64,000 bases of DNA from Brasenia schreberi (GCA_036023115.1 JAYKKT010000091.1:32199501-32263500), one strand, 5' to 3'. Shown: positions 33,010 to 44,959, counted from the first letter of the stretch. Translations and numbers: made by a program. Notes: generated from the letters alone by a model not told the origin.

Positions 33010-34486
33010 ATGGATGAGGAAATTAAATCCATTGAGAAAAATCAAGTATGGGAATTGACAGATTTGCTAAAAGGAAGGAAAGCTATAGGCTGCAAATGGG
33101 TTCTAAAAAAGAAATACAAGGTCGATGGTACAATCGACAAGTTTAAAGCGAAGTTAGTTGCAAATGATTTTTCGCAAAAGGAGGGGATAAATTATGTTGA
33201 AACATATTCTCCAGTTGCGAAATTTGTATTTATACGGATAATCCTAGCAGTATCTGCATAATATGATTTGGATTTACATCAGTTAGATGTAAAGATAGCT
33301 TTTCTAAATGAAGATTTAGAAGAAATCATATACATGCAGTAACCCGAAGGATTTGTGGTTGAAGTCCAAGAAGATAAAGTATATAGGTTGGCCTGAAACA
33401 GCCACCTCGCCAATGATATTTGACTTTTCAAAATGTCATTGTAGAACTTGGGTTTATGGCTAACAAACTTGATCACTGTGTATATGTTTGGAACAGTGGG
33501 AGTCACTTTGTCATCTTGTTATTGTATGTAGATGACATATTGTTGACTGAAAACGACAATGAGATGATTGTCAAAACCAAGTCATGGTTGAACTCCAAGT
33601 TCGAAATGAAGGATATGGGGGAAGCATCCTATATCCTAGGTATAAAGATCTCTCGAGATAGAAGATCTAGACTCTTATACCTGAGTTAGGAGAGATATAT
33701 TGACTATATCCTCAAGAAGTTCAAAATGGGTGAATGTAAGTCTGCAGATATACCTTTTGCAAAAGGGGTTAAATTAAGTAAGGCTGATTGTCCTGGTGAA
33801 GGAGACGATAAGCCTAATGTTCCTTATGCACAAGCTGTTGGCAGCTTGATGTATGCTATGTTGTGTACAAGGCCTGATATCAGTTTTGTTGTTGGTCTTG
33901 TCAGTAGATATCAAAGTAATCTTGGTTGGCAGCATTGAGTAGTTGTGAAAATGATTCTAAGATATCTGAAAAGAACAAAGGACTTGAAACTGTGTTTTCA
34001 AGCAGATGAACTGAAAGTGATAGGATACTCAGATGCTGACTTTGTTGAGAGTAAAGATGACAATAAATCAATCTCGGGACAAGTATTCTTATTTGGAGGT
34101 GTTGTTGTTTCTTGGGCATGTAAGAAATAGGGCTGTATAGCGTTGCATACACAGGAAGCTGAGTATGTTGCTTGTTGTATGGCTACAATAAGTGCTGTCT
34201 GAATAACCACTTCATACGAGATTTGAAGTTGGAGATAACAGACGAGCCAGTGGTTATCTATTGTGATAACAATGCAGCAATTACTCTTATTAAGAGTGGA
34301 GCGGATTACTCGAAAAGTAAGCATATAATGGTAAAATACCACTATGTTCATGATATGGTTATGAGAAAGGAAATATCCATCTCACACATGCCAACAGAAG
34401 ACATGTTGGCAGGCCCCTTAACAAAAGGCATAACAGAGGAACTCTTCTCAAAACATGTTAGAAACATGGGTTTGAGATATGTTTGA
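33010..34486 (+). pseudogene. E4 reverse transcriptase and RNase H
   Basis: RT motifs: AIGCKWVLKKKYKVDGTIDKF, INYVETYSPVAKF, LDLHQLDVK and the catalytic LLYVDDILL (near 33520-33545). Then EMKDMGEASYILGIKI and ALCTRPDIS-like MLCTRPDIS follow. RNase H: SDADFVESKDDNKSI, EAEYVACC and CDNNAAITLIKSGA, ending RNMGLRYV. A small deletion near 33390 removes part of the YGLKQ region. Stops at 33340, 33687, 33936, 34128 and 34200 replace expected Gln or Trp codons. Confidence 0.9.
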
Positions 34487-34586
34487 TTGTTGTATAGGTA
34501 AATAACCATACAACGAATATACATTGTTGTATAGGTAAATAACCATACAACGGATGATTTGTTGTGTAGGGAAATAACCACACAAC
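34486..34586 (+). repeat. Three tandem hairpin-forming repeats before the E4 3' LTR
   Basis: The 29-base unit recurs at 34486-34514, 34523-34551 and 34558-34586. Each copy pairs with itself: GTTGTAT-A-GGT with ACC-ATACAAC, loop AAATA. The third copy keeps pairing through compensating changes (GTTGTGT with ACACAAC). E3 has only one related copy here. Confidence 0.88.
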
Positions 34587-34689
34587 AGGTTCTGATTGTA
34601 ATAGCAATCAGGAATCGACATAACTAGGGAAAACCCCTAAAAAGTGAGAGAAAAACCAGTATGTTGATACACTTGGCTCGAATGGCCAA

Positions 34690-34697
34690 GTGGGAGA
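34690..34697 (+). other. Polypurine tract of E4
   Basis: GTGGGAGA lies directly before the 3' LTR. It is the expected primer for plus-strand DNA synthesis and is shared with E1 and E3 in form. Confidence 0.75.
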
Positions 34698-35094
34698 TGT
34701 TACAGTAAAGTGATCATTCTCGACTCAGGTAATGGCTGGACTGGCCATCCAGTCCGTTACCTGAGGAATAGGGTCAGATCTGATAATGGACGACCGTTAC
34801 CGGATCCACAGGCGGATAAGCACGACGAAGGGGGAGCACCTGCCTATAAAAGGCAGGCACATACAGAACACATATAGAAAAAAAGAGGAAACAGTATACA
34901 GAATATACAAAACATAAAGTGTTTCTTCGTATGTACGAGACCCTGTGTGGGAACCTCGTGTCCTCACCCGCATTCCATTATCCGTTGCATCTGCATCTCT
35001 GCAGGTCTTTACATTGACAACTGATTCACCGAATCAACGACTGAAGGAAGGCCATCATCGGAATCCAGAGGAAGAAGGTACGCATTTGACGACA
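34698..35094 (+). repeat. 3' LTR of E4
   Basis: It starts TGTTACAG and ends GACGACA, then AGATG. It carries a TATA box within TGCC...GGCA and fewer GTAACGG dyads than the 5' LTR. Confidence 0.94.
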
Positions 35095-35944
35095 AGATGA
35101 AATGCTCGAAGGACAGGAAATGCTCGAAGGACAGGAAGGAGGGGACGACTCGTTAACCGTCGACTGTGTCTTCTGTAAATCCTTGTTTGAGTTCAGTAGG
35201 ATTTGTTCCTCATTTGCGATCTGCTGGCTAGAATTTTTCTTCACGCTTTTACCTCCATTTTGGATTTCCATCAATCGTAATAACCGAATTCAAATCTCTC
35301 CTTCCAGCTAAAGTTTCAACTAACATGACAGATGATGCCACTTCTGTTCATAAGAAAGACGTCCCATGAAAACATCAGAGCAACATAGATACTTTTACGA
35401 AGCTGCAGGAATAAGCGCTCATTGAACGGCATAACAAATCATTGAACATGGTTGAATGATGGGTGAATAAATTATGTTTATTTGGTGTTTGTACACGCAT
35501 GAAGGCCATTTCTTCTCTCCCATTGCTTAAATCTTCATGAAGCAGAGTTTGAGAAAGAATGAAATCCATATAAAATCCGATATCAAACGGAAATACTAAT
35601 TGATGGTGAAAAGATTTAGCGTTTTCTATTTCCAATGGGAAAAGTCAACAAAAGAGAAACATTTAGAAATTTTGATGACAAGAAAAAGGAAATAAGAATC
35701 TGCCAACCTCCTGTCCCAAAGAAGCAGCAGCAGTAATACGGACGAAGATGAGGAAGGAAATAAGGGATAGAATCCAACAAAACCGCCGGCCCGCCAGGAC
35801 GGAAGAACCGAATTGAGAACGGGACTCAACCCGAGATTTCTGAACGGGAACTTGGATTTGGACAGACGGAACGGCCGAACGGGGAGTTCGGGTTCAACGT
35901 TGGGCGTGGAGCCGTTGAGCAATCCGAGATTCCTGTGGAAACGG

Positions 35945-35981
<37 letters not shown>

Positions 35982-36000
35982 CTCATAAGAAGCGACCCTG
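35095..36000 (-). other. Former upstream part of the minus-strand gene at 28163-28631
   Basis: Removing E4 joins this region to 28755. On the minus strand an open frame starting at 35274 runs through the insertion site in frame and ends at 28675, just upstream of the gene start at 28631. It could be leader with an upstream ORF, or intron. A CTTCGAGCATTTCCTGTC phrase is doubled near 35098-35135. A GA run lies at 35949-35979. Confidence 0.45.
35949..35979 (+). repeat. GA microsatellite
   Basis: About 15 GA units. On the minus strand this is a CT tract, common in plant promoters and 5' leaders. Confidence 0.95.
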
Positions 36001-37551
36001 ATTTCTTCATCGGGTCTGAGTGAGAGCAAAGATCCTGATCCGGCAGGAGGATTCAAAAGTTAAAAGCATAAAGTAGTGCGGAGTATCATGGCCGGTTTGA
36101 AGTCGTCCTGGAGGTTTCAACTGGAACCAAATTGGGCTAGGAACTCTTTGAAACTGGAAGTGTTCAAACCTGAGATCACACAGTTTGGTTTCAGCAACAA
36201 TGATTTCAAATCGCGGTTTCATAATTTTATTCTTATTTAAATTTTAAAAATTTCAATGGATTTCAAGTGGTTTGACTCAAATCAGAACCAAAACCCATTA
36301 TTTCAAACAGGAATCAATAAGTTTCAGGGCGTGTCTAAGCATAGTGGATCTAATCTGCCAGCGCTTTTTAACTATGACTCCCACGACGCAGTTCGATTAT
36401 GGGCATGTGTCAAGCTTCGACCTCTGTTATAAAAAAAGAAGAGAGAAAGAAGTATCATTGATTTCTTTATCCTAAAAGTACAGCTTGATCTGATGAGTTT
36501 AAATCCAAATCATGAGATCATTAGGCGATTTATAGACGCAAAATCTTGGGAGTCCAGGAGAACAATCATACCCTTAAGCTTATCATATATTTCTTCAAAG
36601 TTTGAGTTTAATGAAAAGAAGGATTTTTGAAATAAAAGCTTTCAAAATGTCCAAAATTGAGCTTATAAATACGTACGAATTAGTTAATTGCGTGAGAGCT
36701 ATAAGATCTCTATAATGTGTGGTTTGGTGTTACATAAACTTATTTCAAACCAAGCTAGAGCTTCAAAAAAATCCGATGTTTTGTTGATGTATTATTTTCC
36801 TAGAATGAACATAATGGTTCAGTATAAAAACCTTGCAATCCTACGTGCTTTGACAAATCTTGGATCTAAATAGATGGGTTGAACGAAAAGGACCATAAGC
36901 GAATGTAATTTATTTTAAAAGGGAGAAAAAGACATAATCAAATATGCAATAAGTGAAATAACATTTTCCCTTCTCATTCGTCACTTCATCTCTAGTTGAA
37001 TGCTCTCTTTTTTCCTCATTGCCATATCTACTAAATCCTCTTTCCTTCCAATTCCAATAAAACTCCAAAAGTTAAAAGTACTTTGAATTAAATAAGTTAT
37101 TACTTTTCAAATCTAATTCAAATAATAGAAAATATTTAAGTTAGATTGTTGAAAATTTGAGAATTCACATACACACATAAAGTTTGAGTCGGGTACTTGT
37201 TATCCTGTACTCGTGTGGTGCCTGGAGAAAGGTGTTTTGGTTTTCCCCGTAAATTGAACCAGTTAAACCAGGTAATCCCCAAACCATTCTGGTCAAAATG
37301 GGTTGGGCTAATATTGCAGATCCCTGCTTTCAAGCAAAATTGGACCTGATCTGATCCAAGAGCTCACTTGAAATATCAAGATCTATTCAGATTTCATATT
37401 TCAAGTGCCAAATTAGCACTTCCGGATCAATTTGGAGTGAATAGGTACATCTTGTTTTTGTTCAATCTGAATTGCATCATTTCTTGGATCCATATTTCCA
37501 TTGGATCAATCCGTTTAATACGAAAATTCAACTCTACCAATTTCTTTTCAC
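36001..37551. other. No gene recognised
   Basis: AT-rich intergenic sequence. The part at about 36075-36340 is rich in GGTTTCAA/TTGAAACC words and may be a decayed MITE, but I could not define ends. Confidence 0.45.
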
Positions 37552-37568
37552 ATACACAATTATTGTTT

Positions 37569-40419
37569 AACTTCGCCCATGTAAGGGATCACACTTGCAT
37601 GGCCAGTCCCAAGCTCGAATAAAGGAGGAGGGTTATGAGCATTGAGTTGGGGTATTCTATCTTAGAGACTCATTGAAGAGCCCAAATGCAGTAAAATTAA
37701 GCAAGGGCCTATACATCTTCGCTCGGATGTAGTGAATCAATTACACAAAGGGTTTTCATATTATGGATGAGTGTGGGTAAAGAAGTTAGTCGCAGATAAT
37801 AAGATTTGTATTGGTATTTAGAATATCATAACATTGACCGACAAGTTAATGCAGGTGGTAGATACTATGATTTAGAGAAATATTCATATTCTATGTTTAT
37901 AAGAGATAAAGTGGGTGGAAAAAAAGCAAAAGAGATTAAGAATACAAGTTTTAAATTATAGCACTAAAGAAAGAAAAAGATTCGAAATAGAGTTTGGTAT
38001 TATTATAAATCAAGATTTAAAAGTGTAGTAAACATACAACAATATGGTGACTGAATTATGATAGTAAAATTAGTGTTAGGAGTAGAAACTTTGGATATAG
38101 TTTGTGCTTATGCACCCCAAGTAGGAATAGAAAATAGTATAAAGAAGGCTTTTTGGGAGAAGTTAGATAAGGTAATTCAAAGAATTCTATAAAGGGAGAT
38201 GATTTGTTTGAGAGAAGACTTAAATGGGCATGTCAGTAAAGAGGTATTAGGATATCAAGGTATTTATGGAAACTATAGTTTTTAGGATATAAATGAGGAA
38301 GATATGGAGATTTTAAATTTTGCTATGACTTTTGATATTATAGCCAATATAATTTTAAAAAAATGAGATGAATATTTAATTACTTACAAGATGTCTTGTT
38401 ACAAACACAAATTGATTATTTTGTTTGTAAGAAAAAAGATAGATCGTGTTGTAAATATTGTAAGTTAATTCTACGAGAAAACTTAATTACTCAACATCGA
38501 CTTTTAGTAATGGATTTAAAGGTAAAAAAGTGCACCAAGAATAATAGAGTAAATAGAGTTATTCAGACTAGATGGTGAAACCTCAAATATGAGAAAAATC
38601 TAAGAGAGATATACCGACACAAAAAGAAGCTTAATAGTGGAGTGAAATGGTGCAAGATAAAATCAAGGCAAAGAAGGCATGTTACAAATTGAATTATGCC
38701 AAAAAGATTAGTAAAACTTGGGAGACTTATAATAAAGCAAAGAAATAAGCAAAAAAGGTCGTTAGTGAAGCAAAAGCCAAAATTTAGAAGAATTTATATA
38801 AAAAACTTAACTCAAAAGAAGGTGAAAGAGATATTTTTAAGATATCTAAGGCTAGAGATATGAGAAGATTTTAGTGGTGAATGATGATATGAAAATTAGA
38901 TGAAATAATTATTTCTATAACCACAATTTCTATCGTTGTATTAAAAAGAATGAAGTTAAATAAGCTCTTAAACATATGAAGGTTGATAAATATGTAGGAT
39001 TGAACAATTTTCTTACAAAAATTTAGAAAATCCTAGGAGAGACATGAATCACTTGGCTCACAAGACTATTTAATAAAATATGGAGAAACCAAAAGATGCC
39101 GGAAGAATGGAGAGCGAGTACACTTATACCCATATAGAAGAATAAGGAAGACATTCAAAATTATGAGAATTATCGAGGTATCAAGTTAATTAGCCATACT
39201 ATGAAATTATGAGAAAGAATTATCGAACGTAGGTTAAGACAAGTATCGAGTACAACAGAGAACCAATTTGGACTCATGTTAGGCAAATCTACTATTGAAG
39301 CAATTCACCTTTTGAGACGTCTTATGAAACATTTTAGAGCAAAAAAGAAAAACCTTCATATGATATTTATTGATATAGAAAAAGCTTATGATATGGTATA
39401 AAGAGACGTTCTTTAGAGAACCTTGAAAAATAGAGGTATCCCATTGACATACATAAATCTTATAAGATACATGTACGATGGTACAAAAAAATGCGTAAAG
39501 ACTCATGAGTGAATGACAGACTCCATTGAAGTTAACACTATGTTATATAAGGGATCAACTTTAAGTCCATATTTATTTATATTGGTCATTGATGAGTTAA
39601 CAATACATATTCAATATGAAATACCTTGGTGTATGTTATTTAAATATGACATTGTGTTAGTTGATGAGTCTAAGAAAAAAGTTAATAGGAAATTGAAACT
39701 ATGAAGAGAAACGTTAGAAAGTAAAGGCTTTTAACTTAGTAGAACAAAGGCAAAATATATGGAATGTAAGTTTGATCATTTGGGTATTTCAGAGGATATA
39801 AAAATTAAGATTAACATACATTGCATCCCTCACAAGAAAAGTTTTAAATACCTAGGGTCAAATTTTCAAAGTGATAGGAAAATAGATGGAGATGTTATGC
39901 ATAAAATTAATGTTGATTGATTAAAATAGAGGGGTATAAGGTATTCTATTTGATAAGAAAGTACCATTAAAATTGAAAGGTAAATATTATAGAGCAACAA
40001 TTAGTCCTGCTATGTTTTATGCATTGGGTAGTTAATCATCCACATGTGCAAAAGATGTTTATAGCAAAAATGAAGATGTTGAGATGGATGAGTGGTCATA
40101 CAAGGAAAGACCTTATACATAATGAGGTTATTCGAAACAAATTGGAGATAAGACCAATAGAGGATACAACGAGAAAAAATCGTTTAAGATAGTTGGACAT
40201 ATAGAAAGGCGACCCAAAGGCACTCCCGTAAGAAGATATGAAAAACTAGATTGTAAAAATGTTAAAAGAGGAAGAGGATGACCACAAAGTGTTGGAATAG
40301 AAACAATAAAGAATGATCTGGTTTATATTGAGTTAACTGCTAGCATCATGATAAGGCTATGTGGAAACAAAGAATCCATGTAGTCGACCCCATCTAGTAC
40401 GGGAAAAGGTTGTTGTTGT
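37569..40419 (+). mobile_element. Second RTE-clade LINE copy, degraded
   Basis: A 17-bp target-site duplication, ATACACAATTATTGTTT, flanks it at 37552-37568 and 40420-40436. The 5' end (CTTCGCCCATGTAAGGGATCAC) and the tail (GGGAAAAGGTTGTTGTTGT) match the copy at 6590-9785. Coding traces include [30 protein letters not shown] and KYLGSNFQSD, with many stops, frameshifts and deletions. The RT catalytic box reads FKYDIVLVDE, so the double Asp is lost. It keeps an RT segment (NQFGLM...TIEAIHLLRRLMKH) that the first copy has lost. Confidence 0.92.
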
Positions 40420-40616
40420 ATACACAATTATTGTTTCTCTTAACACATCTACATGCTTATATTTTGAAAGTACGTACCCCAGCAAGTAAGAAGACTACAT
40501 GCATCATGGTAATGTCAAATTAAGAAAACATTAAAACACATTTTTAAGCCATTAGTGATGCTAATCAATCATTAAGACCTCAACCACCAACATGGGATAT
40601 TTCACGCAACCACGCC

Positions 40617-40762
40617 CAGTGGCAGATCTAGAATTTTTCATTGGGTGGGCCGAACTATGTATAGTAATCATGTATTTTATCACACTCTTGACTTTTTCAT
40701 TGGTCTTTAGGATTTCATGTGGGGTGGCCTCCACACCTCGCCTTAATATAGACCCACCACTG
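40617..40762. mobile_element. hAT-type MITE, 146 bp
   Basis: Ends are CAGTGGCAGATCTA and TAGACCCACCACTG, imperfect inverted repeats of the CAGTGG type. Eight-base flanks ACCACGCC (40609-40616) and ACCGTGCC (40763-40770) match at six of eight. No coding capacity. Confidence 0.7.
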
Positions 40763-40770
40763 ACCGTGCC

Positions 40771-41640
40771 AGGGGGTCAACTCCGACGTGCCATCGGCTA
40801 ATTAAAACCACTAGGTCAGATTTTTAGTAGTCAGTAGACACTCTAACAATGGCAAGATAAATCCCAAGAGAATAAGTTGAATATAAATTTCATATAGAAA
40901 ATGTTGTTATCATTTTAAAATTCATACATTAAGTTTAAATAGCATTCCATCAATCTTTTACGCCCATACTTGGAAGCAGAAAGGGTGGAACTCCATAGGG
41001 GGTGAAGAATCTGCTCAACAGGTTGAGTCACTCGTGTCCAGATCAAAATCAGGTCGACCCAGATCCAACCTGCATTGTTGTCTAGGTCCATTTTCAGCAC
41101 CCAACTGGTAGCCTGCGGGGCAATCAAACTACATATCCCCTCTCTCTCTCTTTCTCTCTCATCTCCGGGTCGGGTCACTTTCATACGACGTGTACTTGAC
41201 CCATGCTGCCTTACGCTCTGTTCCGGACACTGTTTTTCAGGTTGGATTGTCCGACCGGGTCTAAAACTGCAACCCCTGGGTGTTCTCAGGCAATAGAAAC
41301 TTTCTTGATAAGGAAAACACTATTTCAATATTTTCATACACAACTTAACACTGATACTCGGGACGTGGTTTGGCAATATAGGTACCAAAATGTGCATGCT
41401 TAAGGTTATATTCGGCCGGTTCAGAGTAAACCTGGAAAAGGAACCAAACCAGCCCCTCTCGGTTTCTGTTTGTTTGGATCTCTTTGGTTCCGGGTTCATT
41501 TGAAAATTTCTTAAAACAAGGTGAAATATTGAAACAGGAACTGAAAGGAGACATGGAACCATCTATTCTGAACTAGCAATTCAGGTTTGGTTACTCGATA
41601 ACTGGAACCATCTCTTTTAGAATGATATATCTCTTGGACA
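40771..41640. other. No gene recognised
   Basis: It includes a CT-rich string near 41140-41162 and GGTTC/GAACC-rich sequence at about 41400-41620 that resembles a decayed hAT-type MITE. Nothing with defined ends. Confidence 0.4.
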
Positions 41641-41654
41641 ACTTAGAGATCATT

Positions 41655-41897
41655 TCAGACTTGAGGAAAAATATTATGTAAGGAAGAAGACAAATATAAC
41701 TCATCAATATTCATAGAACTTTTCCTTTTCTCAATCATTTTATAATTACTAAATAACATAATTAAGAATTCCTTACTTATGTCATCTTCGACCATATATC
41801 GCTTTAAGCTTCTCCAATAACTCATTGGCATTAGTTGAAACTTGATACGTACCAAACAAAGTATTCCACATTCCATTGAAAATGTGCCCCCATACAT
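41655..41897 (-). pseudogene. Copia gag fragment of another family
   Basis: The minus strand reads KRYMVEDDISKEFLIMLFSNYKMIE, resembling the gag core of copia elements (a long helix ending in a Lys-Met pair). No LTR or other domain was recognised nearby. Could be chance similarity. Confidence 0.4.
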
Positions 41898-42289
41898 ATA
41901 TAAAAATCATTGTCATTTTGTCATGTGTGAGCTGCTTCAATAGTTTCATTTTCTCTTTTTTAGCCTTAGGGTGTCAAGGACAAAGACAATGAGGAGGAAG
42001 CACAAACTTTTGCGATCATCTCAAAAATTCCAATTGTCAAATTTATTTGATATCACGAAATTAGAGTTCATTTTTTTTCTCAAGGATGCCATATTGTCGA
42101 TGGGAAGGGTGAAAGATGAGCCAAAAGATTGTTATTGCCATGTGTATCTCTTTGACAACAAATGAATTAACCACATTTTACACTTGGCTGCCTTGATGTG
42201 AGATGATGTTCAATTGAGCAATGAGAGAAGTACTTGGATGAAGTTTAATATTGGTTAAAATATTTAATAGCAGCCTATCAAGTATCTGA

Positions 42290-42474
42290 ACCGGTTAAAT
42301 TATTGAACACAATAACTTGCATGCAATATTAGGCGATGAAATGAGATGGTTCCAAATGAAACTGATTCAAAGTAGACGATGAAGGATGAGCCGTTTCCAC
42401 CAAGCTTCCAGTAAGAGCCGTTCACATCCATGGAGTTTAAGATGCAAACATTGAGAGAAGATAGATGATCAACC
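42290..42474 (-). other. Possible coding remnant, unrecognised
   Basis: The minus strand reads CILNSMDVNGSYWKLGGNGSSFIVYFESVSFG, which has the look of a real protein but which I cannot assign. Element E6 is inserted directly next to it, and the other side of the insertion (54577 onward) does not clearly continue it. Confidence 0.3.
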
Positions 42475-42856
42475 TGTAAGTTACTATAAATGGCCACATT
42501 CGTCTTCTAGCAATGCTCCCATGAAATCAAGAAAGAAATGACCCTCTCTCTTGATTTTGCTGGTTGCAATTTTTCTTTAACAAAAACTGTTTATAAAAGA
42601 TTTTATTTTACTAAATGTATGAAAGAAAAACTGGAGCCTTTACTCCCAAAAATGAAAGAAAACCTAGAATAGTAAGTTAAAAAGGGAAAGAAAAATCGAA
42701 GGTACATATACCCATTCTCTCGTATAAACAAAATACACAGAATACAAACCTCCCCTAACCTTTTGGACATAAACTGTATCCCAATACCTGCTTGAACTCA
42801 CCCTTAAAAGTTTTTCTTTAGCTTCCGGTCTTCATCTTTGTTTTCTTGTTTCGTCA
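42475..42856 (+). repeat. 5' LTR of E6
   Basis: It starts TGTAAGTTAC and ends TTTCGTCA, followed by the primer-binding site. It aligns with about 54212-54571. Confidence 0.85.
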
Positions 42857-42871
42857 TAGGTATCAGAGTGA
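42857..42871 (+). other. Primer-binding site of E6
   Basis: TAGGTATCAGAGTG follows the LTR and matches the initiator tRNA-Met complement GGTATCAGAG. Confidence 0.85.
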
Positions 42872-43089
42872 ACGAACAATCCTTAACATCCTATCTGGTG
42901 TTGCTCGATCATCAAAAGTACACTTCACGCTTTAAGAGAAAGAAGAATTAGTTAATACATAAAAAAAGAGGAAAGGTATACGATAAGGGATTAAAATAAA
43001 CAAGATTTACTTTTTTTTATAATAAAATTGAAATAAAGGGATACCCAAATTTTCGTTATTCAAAAACAAAATGTAAGGCTTCATATAGT

Positions 43090-43570
43090 TAAGGGTGTTC
43101 AAGGGTCCATAGGAACTAAACCAAACCGATAGAACTAAAGGTTTGGTTCTAACAAAAAATGTAACTGGGGATTCAGTTCACGGTTCTAGTACTAGAATCG
43201 AACCAAACTAAACCAAATGGAATTGGTGGATGACTTCAGTCCCTATCGAGCAAGAAATAAAATGAAATATGGATTTACTATAAAAACCTATGAGGGGCAT
43301 CGAATAAGACATACTTACTTGATGGTTTGCTCTATCAGTTCAATATTTGCTACATGGTCATTGACCACATGCTATTAATTATTTTTTGAAAGAGGGTAAC
43401 CAACGATAGTTTGGTTCTCGGTTATTGACTACAACAAGAACGGTGGTTCATAACCAAACCAAAACCGTCAGTTTGGTTTGGTTCTGACCATGTCATGGTT
43501 CGGTTCTAAAATACTTAGAACCGTGGGTAGCAGTTTGATTCGGTTCCAACCCAAGCCATGAACGCTCCTA
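43090..43570. mobile_element. hAT-type MITE in the E6 leader, 481 bp
   Basis: Ends TAAGGGTGTTCAAGGG and, inverted, TAGGAGCGTTCATGG are the TAGGGGTGTTCA type typical of plant hAT MITEs. Flanks CATATAGT (43082-43089) and CATATACT (43571-43578) match at seven of eight. The body is rich in GGTTCGGTT words. No coding capacity. Confidence 0.82.
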
Positions 43571-43780
43571 CATATACTAGAGCATATATTCAGGTATGTG
43601 AACCAGTCTATTATACTCATACACAAAAGAGAAGGGGAGATGGAGAAGGGAAAGGGAACAGAAACTTATTTGTTCGGGTGCCCAAGAGTCGACTGATGGT
43701 TGTTAGCATAGGCATCTCTGCTTTGGCATGGCTCACCCCTACGGGGAAGCCGCTTCTCTTATTTCCTCAGGGTCTTCCCT

Positions 43781-43862
43781 TCTCAAACTCTTTTGTTCTT
43801 GTTCTTCCTGGACAAGGGAGCTCTCCCTTGTCCAGGAAGAACAAGAACAAAAGAGTTTGAGA
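43781..43862. repeat. Near-perfect palindrome with 40-base arms
   Basis: The arm 43781-43820 is the exact reverse complement of 43823-43862, with only CT between them. The centre is GGGAG-CT-CTCCC. Pairing nearly continues outward with a one-base offset. Confidence 0.95.
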
Positions 43863-44299
43863 GGGCAAAATCGTGGCCACAACGGTTTTCTGAAATCACT
43901 TCCAATTTCGAATTTTTTTGAATTTAAATTTGAAACTCAGGCAGGTCAATTTACCTTCTGCACATACTATTTTCTACAAATTACAAAATGGTAAAGAGGG
44001 CAAATTTATGGTATTGTCCAATCTTTGTTATGAAAATTATAGAAATACTAAGGGGCGAATATGCCTTATCTCTCATTTGTGTTAAGGAAATTTATAGAAT
44101 AATTAATAATTTGAATATATTGATATGCTTTGTTACTTTACTAAACGGCTTGACAGACAAATTTATTGTTCTCCTCATCTGCTTTATTATATAAGAAAAT
44201 TACTTAATTGCCCTTTATCTTTTGTGAAAATTCTAGAACTTTTTAATTTACAATTTTCTATTAAAAGATGGGGTATTTATAATATGGTGTTTGCAATGC

Positions 44300-44840
44300 T
44301 TATGGTAGATGGCCGGTTCAAAACTGGCATGTTGGTTCAAACCAGAATTGGCTCAACTTTAAAACTGACTAGAACCAAAACCGTTCGATCTGGGATTGGA
44401 ATTGAAATCGTAACCAATAAACATCCGATTTGGTTACGGTTCAACATTTTAAAAAATGAGACCGAAAATGAAACCGAAACTGGCGGTTTCAAACCACCTC
44501 AACCCCAACCCGGTTCCCGCCCTCTCCACCTTTCTATCATCCACATTTTTCGAGACTACATTTGCCTTGACCCTCCCTTCTTTTCTATCATCCACATTTT
44601 TGGAGCCCCCAGTTTCCAACCATCGTGAGCAATTAGTCGCCTTTTTTTGCTGTCACTGCCAGCTCCTTCTCTCCTCTGGAATCATCATGAAGATGCCCTT
44701 TTTTGAGTTTTTTATTATATATGAAATAAGATTATTTTTTAAAATTAAAATTTTATTTATTGGTTTTGAAGGTTTCAGATTGAAATCGAAACCACCTTAG
44801 AACCGACAGTTCTCAGAATCATAATCAGCTCAGTTATTGT
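44300..44840. repeat. GGTTC/GAACC-rich tract, possible decayed MITE
   Basis: Many GGTTCAAA, GAACC and AAACCG words, as in the MITE at 43090, but no convincing termini or target duplication were found. It lies in the E6 leader. Confidence 0.4.
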
Positions 44841-44959
44841 TCAAGGTTTTGGAAAACCCATGTTTATTCTTTAGATTTGCATCTAAATTTTATTTCCTGT
44901 TTACAAATTTTAGACCATCTATTTACTATTCTTGCCAAAAAGTTAAAAATGATTACTTG

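Larger units (their letters stand above)
28761..35094 (+). mobile_element. Ty1/copia retrotransposon E4, complete with both LTRs
   Basis: LTRs at 28761-29202 and 34698-35094 begin TGTTA and end GATA/GACA. A perfect 5-bp target duplication AGATG lies at 28756-28760 and 35095-35099. A primer-binding site, leader, gag, protease, integrase, RT, RNase H, three hairpin repeats and a purine tract follow in canonical order. It is the best preserved copia element here, but about fifteen stops interrupt gag-pol. It split sequence directly upstream of the minus-strand gene at 28163-28631. Confidence 0.96.

Noticed and set aside
34486..34586. CRISPR-like array (short repeats with spacers)
   Set aside because: Only three units with 6-8-base spacers inside a plant retrotransposon; it is a hairpin repeat.
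28163..35300. A fusion protein spanning the E4 insertion and the MGKTEN gene
   Set aside because: After removal of E4 the upstream frame ends at 28675, before the gene start at 28631, and is in a different frame.
35626..36222. Minus-strand frames rich in Ser, Leu and Pro near the GA run
   Set aside because: Low complexity and no motif. Could be the leader of the gene at 28163-28631, but there is no support as protein.
43558..43860. A 100-residue open frame ending in the palindrome
   Set aside because: It spans a MITE end and the inverted repeat and shows no protein-like conservation.
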